Below are positions 8,311 to 15,764 of a stretch of 42,900 bases of DNA, piece after piece. Made by a program: the position numbers and the translations under genes. A model generated the notes under the pieces. It searched no databases. It worked only from the letters and a program-made list of their open reading frames with translations, and had not been told where the DNA came from. Each line of letters starts with the position of its first letter. Within the stretch, counting starts at the first letter, position 1. The stretch comes from DASVAL01 sp035649575 (GTDB lineage Bacteria > Planctomycetota > UBA1135 > UBA2386). The stretch covers positions 1 to 42,900 of the forward strand of contig DASRJH010000303.1 in NCBI GenBank assembly GCA_035649575.1, read 5' to 3'.

Positions 8311-10929
8311 TCAGTCGCGTTCTTGCCAGGGCAGTGGAACCTCCCACACGAGAGCTGCTTCTGGATCCGGCGAGCCTTGCGCGTTCTGCACGCGGATTCG
8401 AACCGTGAACGTCTGTCGCTCGATCGGCGTCGCGGAAACCTTCAGGTTGAGCTGCATTTGCGCAGTCGCTCCCGTGGCGAGACTGCGCGTGATGCCACGT
8501 CCGTCGCTGCGCATCCAGGGACCGCAGAGCAGGCATGCGTCCGCGGGCCCTTCGACGAGCTCGACCGTCAGGATGGTCGGGAACGGCATCGGATTGCTCG
8601 CCGTGATCGTCGTGTAGCCTGCGACGGCGCATCCGTGCACGCTGCGCAGCGGCGCGATCCGCACGAAGTCCATCAGCGGATCCCGTCCCGCGGACCAGGC
8701 GGCACTGAGCGCCGCCCGCGCACCACTGCCCTGGCGGACGAGCAGCACGTGGTCGAGCACGAGCCATCCTGGTCCAGGGTCGTGGACCTCGAGGCTCAAC
8801 GGCTGACCGGCATGAACATCGAGCGGGCACACGACCGGTTGCAGCTGGTCTGTCGCCGGGCTCCACGACCGCACGACTTCGCCGCGTCGACACAGGTTCA
8901 CTTGCAGGCCGAGAGAGCGCTGACCGGCGAGGAACATGACCAACATGGCCCCGGGCTCGGCCACGAACTCCTCCGATCGGGCCGACCCCTCGACCGAGGC
9001 GCTCTCGGGGTCTCCTGCGATCGAAAGCTGGCCGACACCGATGCCGCCCATGAGGATCTTCGGCGTCGGTCCCACGCGGGCGTCGCCTTTGCAGCTCCAC
9101 GTGAGTCCAGGATCGTCCGGTTCGAAGGTGGCCAACAGCCTCACGCCGACATACTGCTTGCCATCGAGCAGGATCTCGTTCGCAGCAGGGTCGTGGGAGT
9201 CGACGCGATGGCGCATGACCAATCGATCGCTCGGAAACGAACGCTGCGCGTACTCGCGATCGACCGCGCGCAGCGGCAGCCAGGCATTCGGGTCGATCCG
9301 CAACGCGAAGTCGGCGGCTCGCAGCGCATCGGTCTCGCTGCCCTCGACCGGGTGGAGCGACATGTTGACACCGCGTTGCCGGAGATAGCCCGTCGGCGGC
9401 CAGCGGTCGTGGGCCATCTTGCGGCTGGCGTTGTCGTGGCTCGACGGCGTGCGTGCGATGACCGCATCGGTGAGCCCCAGCGAATCGATCACGCTGACCT
9501 CGCGCAGGTAGAACGGGATCACGCCGACCGAGCCGTCCGTGGCCATCGCATCGGTGGGGAACACGCCGTCAGGCAGTCGCTCGCAGACCTCGAAGAGGCG
9601 GCGCCGATCGCGGCTGAACGCGAGGACCTGGGTCGGCATTGCGACGAAGTGGTCGTACGTATCGTCGCGCAGGTGATTCAGGATGCTGCGAAGAGGCGGC
9701 AGGCCGGGAGCGAACTGCAGCAGCGGAGAAGTTGTCTCGTCGAAGGTCAGCCTGAACGGGAACCCTGGGGCCAACGGTGCGGCGAGCGACGCCGCCGCGA
9801 GCCCGTGGCTGTAGACGATGACCGGCACGCATGCCGCGACCGCGAGCCTTCGTTGCCAGGCAGCACGTTGCCGCTCTGCCGCGATGGGCAGCACGCCGAC
9901 GAGCGCATGAACGAGCTGCACGAGACCCATCGCCGCCGGCACCGCCAGCAGGGGCAGGTAGAAGTCCATCGGCCGGAACTCGAAGTGGTCGCCGCCGAGG
10001 CGCAGCAGGTAGAGCAGGTGGGGGACGATCAGCACGAACGGCAGCGCGTGCGTGAGGTCGCGCGCAGCACCGCGTCGCCTCATGGCGGTCCACGCCAACG
10101 GTACCCACACCCACGTCCCGAGCTCGATCGCGGCAGAAGCGAGATACGTGAAACCCGACTCGTACCAGGCCCTCACGTACTTGGCGTAGTACGGGTTCGG
10201 CAGCCAGTCGCCGTAGTAGCAGTAGCGCCACACGAAGTGGCACGCGAGCACGGCCGTGAACGGCAGAGCCAGCGACCACACGCGGTCGAGCCGCAGCTGC
10301 CCGGCCACCTTGTCCTGCACGAGGCGCCACGCAAACGCGCAGGCGAAGATCAGCATGCCCTCGGGTCGCGTGAGCTCCGCCGCGGCGAACACCATCGACG
10401 CCAGCATCAGACACCGGCGCGAAGCCGCCGCACGGGTCAAAAGGAACGAACCCAACACGACGAGGAACGTGAACTGTCTCGCCTCGAGTCCGCTCGTCGA
10501 CCAGACCGCGAAGCTCGGGCAACACGCAACGAGTCCGAGCGCGAGCCAGGCGACGAGTCGCCGCTGCGGTTGCCCGTCGAGGCGAAGAGCGGAGGCGACG
10601 ACGAGCGCGAGCGTTCCCGCCGTCAGCGTGATGGACAGCAGGTGAGCCGAGATCTCGGGGCGCAGCCCGAGACACCAGAGGCCGGCGACCTCGAGGGTCC
10701 ACAGCAGGTGCACGTAGCCCTCCACGTACTCGCCGCGGTTGAAGACGAGTCCGTGCCCCGCGACCAGATTGCGCGCATAGCGAAAGCTGATGAACGCATC
10801 GTCACAGAGGAACGCCGTCGTGGCGATCTGGTAGACGAGGATCGCGAGGAACGGCAGGCACGCCATCCCCCAGCGGATCCACGGCCACGCACCGGTCCGT
10901 CGCGCGTCATCGACGGGCGTATCCATCAT
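8311..10929 (-). CDS. GT-C type membrane glycosyltransferase with extra C-terminal domain
   Basis: 872 residues from ATG 10929, overlapping the upstream SDR stop by four bases (ATGA); a second ATG follows directly at 10926. The N-terminal half has many hydrophobic helices. After the first (about residues 19-40) comes the loop LCDDAFISFRYARNLVAGHG with paired aspartates D43-D44, followed by LVFNRGEYVEGYVHLLW. This arrangement is known from polyprenyl-phosphate-sugar dependent GT-C enzymes such as the mycobacterial AftB group. Around residue 480 GVIPFYLREVSVIDSLGL is also typical of this family. From about residue 620 to the end lies a mostly beta-rich, non-membrane region of about 250 residues that may bind glycan. 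Expected role: adding a sugar to a lipid- or surface-linked glycan on the outer face of the membrane. Donor and acceptor are unknown. Confidence 0.78.
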   Translation of the reverse strand: MMDTPVDDARRTGAWPWIRWGMACLPFLAILVYQIATTAFLCDDAFISFRYARNLVAGHGLVFNRGEYVEGYVHLLWTLEVAGLWCLGLRPEISAHLLSITLTAGTLALVVASALRLDGQPQRRLVAWLALGLVACCPSFAVWSTSGLEARQFTFLVVLGSFLLTRAAASRRCLMLASMVFAAAELTRPEGMLIFACAFAWRLVQDKVAGQLRLDRVWSLALPFTAVLACHFVWRYCYYGDWLPNPYYAKYVRAWYESGFTYLASAAIELGTWVWVPLAWTAMRRRGAARDLTHALPFVLIVPHLLYLLRLGGDHFEFRPMDFYLPLLAVPAAMGLVQLVHALVGVLPIAAERQRAAWQRRLAVAACVPVIVYSHGLAAASLAAPLAPGFPFRLTFDETTSPLLQFAPGLPPLRSILNHLRDDTYDHFVAMPTQVLAFSRDRRRLFEVCERLPDGVFPTDAMATDGSVGVIPFYLREVSVIDSLGLTDAVIARTPSSHDNASRKMAHDRWPPTGYLRQRGVNMSLHPVEGSETDALRAADFALRIDPNAWLPLRAVDREYAQRSFPSDRLVMRHRVDSHDPAANEILLDGKQYVGVRLLATFEPDDPGLTWSCKGDARVGPTPKILMGGIGVGQLSIAGDPESASVEGSARSEEFVAEPGAMLVMFLAGQRSLGLQVNLCRRGEVVRSWSPATDQLQPVVCPLDVHAGQPLSLEVHDPGPGWLVLDHVLLVRQGSGARAALSAAWSAGRDPLMDFVRIAPLRSVHGCAVAGYTTITASNPMPFPTILTVELVEGPADACLLCGPWMRSDGRGITRSLATGATAQMQLNLKVSATPIERQTFTVRIRVQNAQGSPDPEAALVWEVPLPWQERD

Positions 10930-11939
10930 TGCGTCTTCATGTCTCGAGAAACCCGTGTGTCTGTGCGCCGGAATTCGAGCAGCGAGCGCCGCACACCCTC
11001 GGCGAGCGGTGTGTACGGCAGGTGCGGAAAGCGGGCCTGGATCGCGCGGTCGTCGAGATCGCTGACGAACAGGTTCTCGGCGGCATCGCTCGCGATCGCG
11101 AGCTTGCGGCTCGACGCCATGCCGAGCTCGGCGGCGACCTGCTCGATCAGCGCGAGGAACGCCGCGACCTCGATGGTCGTGCCGCGGATGTTGAACACCG
11201 AGAAGCCTTCGAACGGAGCCGTCGCGACGGCCGCGAAGCACGCGCCGACGTCCTCGACGAAGTGGTAGTTCTCGCGGCCGCGATACGGCATCGAGAACGG
11301 TTCCCTGCGCGCTGCGCCCGCGGCCACGTGTTTCATCGCGGTCGTCGGCGCTGCCGTGCGGCCGCGGTCGCGGCCTTTGCCATACGTCGTGTTGAGTCGC
11401 AGACAGACGGTCGGCACGCCCGTGCGTTGCGCGAACAAGCGGCATAGATGCTCACCCGCGAGCTTCCAGACGCCGTAGCGGTTGGGCGGTTGCAGCGCGG
11501 CGCTCTCGTGCACCAGCGGTCCCGGATAGAGCGAGCGCGGCCCGTAGACCGCCGCCGAGCTCGCGAACACGAAGCGCTGCAGCGGCCTTCCGAGACGCTC
11601 CGCGGTCTCGAGCAGCACCTGCGTGCCGCCGACGTTGACTTGGAGGCCGCGCGCCGGGTCGGCGTCGCAATCGGGACTCTGCAGACCGCCGAGGTGCACG
11701 ACATGGGTCGGCCGGTGTTCCGCGACGATCTTCCGGATCGCGTCCAGTCCCGCGAGATCCGCCGCGGCGAGGGTCACACGCGTATCGAGCGGCGCGGGCA
11801 GCCACAGGGGCAGCTGGCCCGCAGTTCCGAGACGCGAAGCGACGACGACGCGACCGGCCCCGGCGGCCAGCAGATCGCGCACGACGACTGCGCCGATGCA
11901 GCCCGTGCCGCCTGTCACGAGCACGACGGCGTCGTTCAT
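10926..11939 (-). CDS. NAD-dependent epimerase/dehydratase (extended SDR)
   Basis: 337 residues. ATG at 11939 overlaps the stop of the alcohol dehydrogenase gene by four bases, which fixes the start. Seen: TGGTGCIG at residues 9-16 (Rossmann Gly motif), HLGGLQSPDCD, NVGGTQVLLETAE, FASSAAVYG (catalytic Ser near 128), and the catalytic pair Y155 and K159 in NRYGVWKLAGE. These are all hallmarks of extended SDRs such as nucleotide-sugar epimerases and sugar-acid dehydrogenases. The 3' end overlaps the GT-C gene by four bases, so translation is probably coupled. Its place between an alcohol dehydrogenase and a glycosyltransferase suggests it makes or modifies a sugar; the exact substrate is not readable. 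Confidence 0.92.
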   Translation of the reverse strand: MNDAVVLVTGGTGCIGAVVVRDLLAAGAGRVVVASRLGTAGQLPLWLPAPLDTRVTLAAADLAGLDAIRKIVAEHRPTHVVHLGGLQSPDCDADPARGLQVNVGGTQVLLETAERLGRPLQRFVFASSAAVYGPRSLYPGPLVHESAALQPPNRYGVWKLAGEHLCRLFAQRTGVPTVCLRLNTTYGKGRDRGRTAAPTTAMKHVAAGAARREPFSMPYRGRENYHFVEDVGACFAAVATAPFEGFSVFNIRGTTIEVAAFLALIEQVAAELGMASSRKLAIASDAAENLFVSDLDDRAIQARFPHLPYTPLAEGVRRSLLEFRRTDTRVSRDMKTQ

Positions 11940-13066
11940 GTGGGTTGCAGCTGCAACACGGCCTTCGGCGTGCGCGCCGCGATCGAGTCCGCCATCGCCG
12001 TCATCGCGTCCTCGAACAGGTAGACCTGCGTGTAGTCCTCGACGGGCAGCACGCCGCGTCGCAGCAGCAGCTGCGCGTTGTCGTAGTCCTCGTGGCTGCT
12101 GCCCATCACGCCCTGCATCGACTGCCCTGCACGCGTGAACGCGGTCGCGCCGAAGGAGACGTCGCACGGATAGGTCGCGATCGTGCAGATCGTGCCCTCG
12201 GGTTGCACCGCGAGCCCCGCGGTCGAGAGCGCCTGCGGCGCGCCCGAGCATTCGATCAAGACGTCGACGAGGCCGTCGTCGAACGCATCGCCGAAACGTG
12301 TGCCGTCCTGCGCCTCGACGCCGCGCGCGAGCCGTTCGTGCAGCGGCGTTTCAGCGGTCACGACGATCGGAACGAAGCCGCGGGCTGCGGCGAGCGCGAG
12401 CCGCACCCCGCGATCGCGTTCGATGCCCGTGATCGCGACGCGCGCGCCGGCGGCCCGCGCGAGCTCGGCCGCCATGAGGCCCATGATGCCGCAGCCCGAG
12501 ACCACGACGTCCATGCCGGGTTGGATGCCGCATTTGCGCAGCACGCCCTGTGCTACGACCGACAGCGGTTCGACGAGTGCCGCCTGCAGCGGCGTGATGC
12601 CCGGTTGCAGCGGGATGCAGCGGTCGACCTCGAGGATCGCGCGCCGCGCCAGGGCCCCGTCGCGATGGAAGCCGATGATGCGTTTGCGCCGGCAGTAGTT
12701 CCATCTGCCGCGCCGGCAGCCGCGGCAGCGTGGATCCCGGCAGCCGCGCATGGCGAGGCCGCAGACGACGTCGCCGACCTTCATGCCGGCGTGGCCTTCC
12801 GCACCGCTGCCGAACGCGAGGATGCGCGCGCTGAACTCGTGACCGAGTGTGCGCGGCCGCTTGACCCACGCGAAGTTCGGCTTGCCGAGCGAGGCGCTGT
12901 TGTCGGAGCCGCAGACGCCGGCGAACAGCGGTTCGACGAGCACCTCTCCGGGGCCGGGATCGCCGATCACGACGTCCTCGAGCGCGAGGTTGCCGGTCGG
13001 CGAAGCCGTGGCCGGATCGATCGCCTTCTCGCCGACGAGGCGCAACGCGCAGACGAGTTGGGTCAT
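11936..13066 (-). CDS. Zinc-dependent alcohol dehydrogenase (MDR family)
   Basis: 376 residues, ATG at 13066 with a strong AGGAGG ribosome-binding site about five bases upstream. Catalytic zinc residues are visible as C52 (AGVCGSD) and the GHE at 75-77. A structural zinc lobe is present with cysteines at 109, 114, 117 and 125. The cofactor domain has VVVSGCGIMGLMAAELARAAG. This makes it a complete medium-chain dehydrogenase that should oxidise a polyol or sugar alcohol with NAD(P). It starts 19 bases after the Gfo/Idh/MocA gene and overlaps the SDR gene by four bases. This context supports a sugar or polyol oxidation role rather than simple ethanol metabolism; the substrate is undetermined. 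Confidence 0.92.
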   Translation of the reverse strand: MTQLVCALRLVGEKAIDPATASPTGNLALEDVVIGDPGPGEVLVEPLFAGVCGSDNSASLGKPNFAWVKRPRTLGHEFSARILAFGSGAEGHAGMKVGDVVCGLAMRGCRDPRCRGCRRGRWNYCRRKRIIGFHRDGALARRAILEVDRCIPLQPGITPLQAALVEPLSVVAQGVLRKCGIQPGMDVVVSGCGIMGLMAAELARAAGARVAITGIERDRGVRLALAAARGFVPIVVTAETPLHERLARGVEAQDGTRFGDAFDDGLVDVLIECSGAPQALSTAGLAVQPEGTICTIATYPCDVSFGATAFTRAGQSMQGVMGSSHEDYDNAQLLLRRGVLPVEDYTQVYLFEDAMTAMADSIAARTPKAVLQLQPT

Positions 13067-13085
13067 GTGCCTCCTCGGATGGTCC

Positions 13086-14231
13086 TCACATGCGGGGTGT
13101 GTCCACCCACTGCCGGCTGGCGGCGGACTTCAGCACCGCGTCGCAGACGTGCTGGGTCAGCTGCGCCTGGTGGAACGTCGGCTCGGCGGCCGTGCCCGTC
13201 GCGAGGCCCTCCAGGAAATCGGCGACCTGATGCACGAACGAGTGTTCGTAGCCGATCTGCAGGCCCGGCACCCACCAGTGCTTCATGTAGGGCATCTCGC
13301 GGTCGGTGACGTGGATCGAGCGCCAGCCGCGCACGACCGTGTCGTCGCCGTGATCGAAGTACTCGAGGCGGTGCAGGTCGTGCAGGTCCCAGCGGATCGA
13401 CGCATGTTCGCCGTTGATCTCGAACGTGTAGAGCGCCTTGTGGCCGCGCGCATAACGCGTCGACTCGAAGGTGCCGAGCGATCCGTTCGCGAACCGCGCG
13501 AGGAACGCGCACGCATCGTCGATCGAGACCCGCTCGATCCTGCCGGTCAAGTTGTGCTGGCGCTCCTTGATGAACGTCTCGGTCATCGCCGTGACGCTTT
13601 CGATGCCGCCGTTGAGCCAGATCGCGGTGTCGATGCAGTGGGCGAGCAGGTCGCCCGTGACGCCGCTGCCCGCGACGGCTTTGTCGAGACGCCACAGACC
13701 CGCGCCGCCCTGTGGCAGTTGCGCCGAGATCGTCCAGTCCTGCAGGAACACGGCGCGGTAGTGGAAGATCCTGCCGAGTCTGCCTTCGTCGATCAGTTGC
13801 TTGGCCAGCGTCACGGCCGGTACGCGGCGGTAGTTGTAGAAGACGATGTTGGGCACCTTGGCGCGCTCGACCGCGGCGACCATCTCGGCGCTTTCGGCGG
13901 CCGTGCGCGCGAGCGGCTTCTCGCAGAGGATCGCCTTGCCGGCCGCAGCCGCAGCCACCGCGATCTCGCGATGCGTGTCGTTCGGGGTGCAGATGTCGAT
14001 TGCGTCGATGTCCTTGCGTTCGACGAGGCGGCGCCAGTCGGTCTCGACCGACTCGAAGCCCCAGCGCTCGGCGAAGGCTTCGGCGTCGGAGCGCGTGCGC
14101 GCGCACACGGCCTTCAGCACGGGCTGCAGCGCGAGATCGAAGAAGTTGCCGACCCTGCGGTAGGCATTGCTGTGGGCGCGGCCCATGAAGCCGCAGCCGA
14201 TCAGGCCGACGTTCCAGGGTTTGCGGGTCAT
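13086..14231 (-). CDS. Gfo/Idh/MocA family oxidoreductase
   Basis: 381 residues, ATG at 14231 preceded by GGAGA. The N-terminal Rossmann fold shows VGLIGCGFMGRAH (residues 8-20), the middle shows the hallmark CEKP (EKP at 104-106, with the catalytic Lys), and GDLLAHCIDTAIWL (D194, H198) matches the family's active-site Asp/His segment. The C-terminal alpha/beta domain is complete and includes NGEHASIRWDL, seen in sugar-converting members. Members oxidise or reduce sugars, inositols or nucleotide sugars with tightly bound NAD(P). The gene begins 15 bases after a TIM-barrel isomerase, a pairing common in inositol and keto-sugar catabolism. Confidence 0.94.
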   Translation of the reverse strand: MTRKPWNVGLIGCGFMGRAHSNAYRRVGNFFDLALQPVLKAVCARTRSDAEAFAERWGFESVETDWRRLVERKDIDAIDICTPNDTHREIAVAAAAAGKAILCEKPLARTAAESAEMVAAVERAKVPNIVFYNYRRVPAVTLAKQLIDEGRLGRIFHYRAVFLQDWTISAQLPQGGAGLWRLDKAVAGSGVTGDLLAHCIDTAIWLNGGIESVTAMTETFIKERQHNLTGRIERVSIDDACAFLARFANGSLGTFESTRYARGHKALYTFEINGEHASIRWDLHDLHRLEYFDHGDDTVVRGWRSIHVTDREMPYMKHWWVPGLQIGYEHSFVHQVADFLEGLATGTAAEPTFHQAQLTQHVCDAVLKSAASRQWVDTPRM

Positions 14232-14246
14232 GTCGTCTCCGTGGCG

Positions 14247-15302
14247 CTACGACCAGCCATGGGTGTCGCGCACCTTCAGCATGGCGCCGAGGATGTCGTT
14301 CCAGGTCTGCTGCGTTGCCATGACCTTGTTCGGGAACATGCAGCCGTCCCAGCACAGATGGCGCACCGTGCGCGTGGGCTGACCCTTGTCGTCGCGCAAC
14401 CAGAAGCCGGCGTGGTGCGTGATGTCGAGCTTGCCGTTCGGATCCGTCGGCAGGCAGTGGCGGCCCGTCTTGTCGTGCGAGCCCGAGCCGAACACCGTCG
14501 CGTCGTTCTGCGCGATGTGCAGGTCGAACGTCCACGGCCGCAGTGCTCCGGTCATCTTGGTGTAGGCGCGGTCGAGTACGGCGCGATCCTTCCAGTCGTA
14601 GTCCTCGGGCAGCAGCCGGTCCTCGTGCGCGTTGTAGCCGAGCGTGAAGAGCAGCGTGTGCGCCATGTCGGCCTGGAAGCCGATGACGCCCGGCCGGTCG
14701 CAGAGCTCGAGCAGTTCGGCCATGCGCTTCCAGCTGTGCATGCCGCCCCAGCAGATCTCGCCTTCGGCGGCCAGCCGTTCGCCGTGGTCTTTCGCGATGT
14801 CGGCTGCTTTGCGGAACGTCGCGGCGATGGTCTTCTGGTTCGCGGAGGGGTTCTTGCTCCACTCGGTCACGCTGCAAGCCGAGTCGATGCGGATGATGCC
14901 GTAGCGCCGGATGCCGATGTCGCGCAGCTTCTTGCCGATGCTGCAGGCCTTCTTGACCTGCGTCAGGAACGCGGTGCGCTCCTTCTCGGTGCCCATCGCG
15001 GAGCCGCCGCCGGTCGGCGGCCACACGGGCGCCACGAGCGAGCCGATCACGAGACCTGCCCGCGAGACCTTGTCGGCCAGCTCGCGCAGTTCTTCGTCGG
15101 TGGCGTCGATGCTCGTGTGCGGCGCGCACAGGAACAGGTCGACGCCGTCGAACTTGCGACCATCGACTTCCGCCTTCGCGGTGAAGTCGATCATCGTGTC
15201 GAGGTCGATCGGTGGGTGGTCGGTGCCTGGCTCCTTGCCGACGAGTCCGGGCCAGGTCGCATTGTGCAGCTTCGGGAACGCGTGGACGTGCTTGGTGGGC
15301 AT
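14247..15302 (-). CDS. Sugar phosphate isomerase/epimerase-like TIM-barrel protein
   Basis: 351 residues, ATG at 15302; it appears to be the first gene of the minus-strand cluster. The pattern fits the xylose isomerase-like TIM-barrel superfamily, where four acidic/His residues hold a divalent metal. Candidate ligands are the Glu in LAAEGEICWGG, the Asp in GFQADMAHTL, the His/Asp in FDLHIAQND and the HH in DITHHAGFW. There is no signal peptide, so it should be cytosolic. Relatives include inosose dehydratases, hydroxypyruvate isomerases and keto-sugar epimerases or hydro-lyases. With the adjoining Gfo/Idh/MocA enzyme it could carry out oxidation followed by isomerisation or elimination of a sugar; this is inferred from context. 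Confidence 0.83.
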   Translation of the reverse strand: MPTKHVHAFPKLHNATWPGLVGKEPGTDHPPIDLDTMIDFTAKAEVDGRKFDGVDLFLCAPHTSIDATDEELRELADKVSRAGLVIGSLVAPVWPPTGGGSAMGTEKERTAFLTQVKKACSIGKKLRDIGIRRYGIIRIDSACSVTEWSKNPSANQKTIAATFRKAADIAKDHGERLAAEGEICWGGMHSWKRMAELLELCDRPGVIGFQADMAHTLLFTLGYNAHEDRLLPEDYDWKDRAVLDRAYTKMTGALRPWTFDLHIAQNDATVFGSGSHDKTGRHCLPTDPNGKLDITHHAGFWLRDDKGQPTRTVRHLCWDGCMFPNKVMATQQTWNDILGAMLKVRDTHGWS

Positions 15303-15764
15303 GGTGAGCCGCGGGCCAGAGGTCCGCGGACTCTACTGGCGTCCGCCGCGGCCCAGAAGCACCCCCTGCTGCTTTGCCTCCACCGCAGCGGGATGCGCAG
15401 CGCGTTCGTAGTCGCCATCGGCCATTGCGGAGACGGCTCGAGCACCAGCCATTGGCAGACAGCGTCTGGCCGCTCAGTGCTGGCAGGTCGGCAGCGGCAA
15501 GGGCGCCTGAAGGACGCCGGTGGGCACGCTGAACGTCCCCTGCACCCTCGCCCGGCTGCAACTCGCTGCGCAAGAGACAGGTGGCCCATGGTCATGGTCC
15601 GCCCGCACGCGCACGGCGAGAACCCGACCCAGCAGGCGAGGCCGGCTCCGGCATGCATGTTCATGCTTCGCGCCGGCGAGGAATGAGGCGGTCCCGTGCG
15701 TTCGGCGCGTTACGGTCCTTCTTCGTTGCCGCGGCCGTTCCTCGACTACCACGGCCCAACCACC
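15303..15764. other. 462-base divergent intergenic region
   Basis: This lies between the start of the minus-strand sugar cluster (15302) and the plus-strand secreted protein (15765), so promoters for both should be here. No convincing -35/-10 pair or operator was recognised. The middle part (15386-15539) holds a frameshifted remnant, listed separately; the rest shows nothing that looks coding on either strand. Confidence 0.6.
15386..15539 (-). pseudogene. Frameshifted remnant of a secreted-protein C-terminal tail
   Basis: Read on the minus strand, three successive frames each give a piece of one plausible tail: GTFSVPTGVLQAPLPLPT, then LPALSGQTL, then VCQWLVLEPSPQWPMATTNA followed by LRIPL. 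Joined, they follow the pattern at the ends of the intact secreted proteins here (a Pro/Leu-rich strand, small-G-hydrophobic, aromatic or His plus Q, a hydrophobic strand, then S/T-N-A/G-L). No start codon or full-length gene remains. This is interpretation of short segments and could be chance in GC-rich DNA. Confidence 0.4.

Noticed and set aside
8323..11268. A 981-codon plus-strand open frame
   Set aside because: It is antisense to the GT-C and SDR genes and reads as charged, low-complexity sequence.
10926..12251. A longer start for the SDR gene upstream of 11939
   Set aside because: The extra 104 residues are a shadow of the alcohol dehydrogenase gene; the ATG at 11939 with a four-base overlap starts the Rossmann fold directly.
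12849..15686. A 945-codon plus-strand open frame
   Set aside because: It is antisense to the dehydrogenase, Gfo/Idh/MocA and isomerase genes and has no motif of its own.
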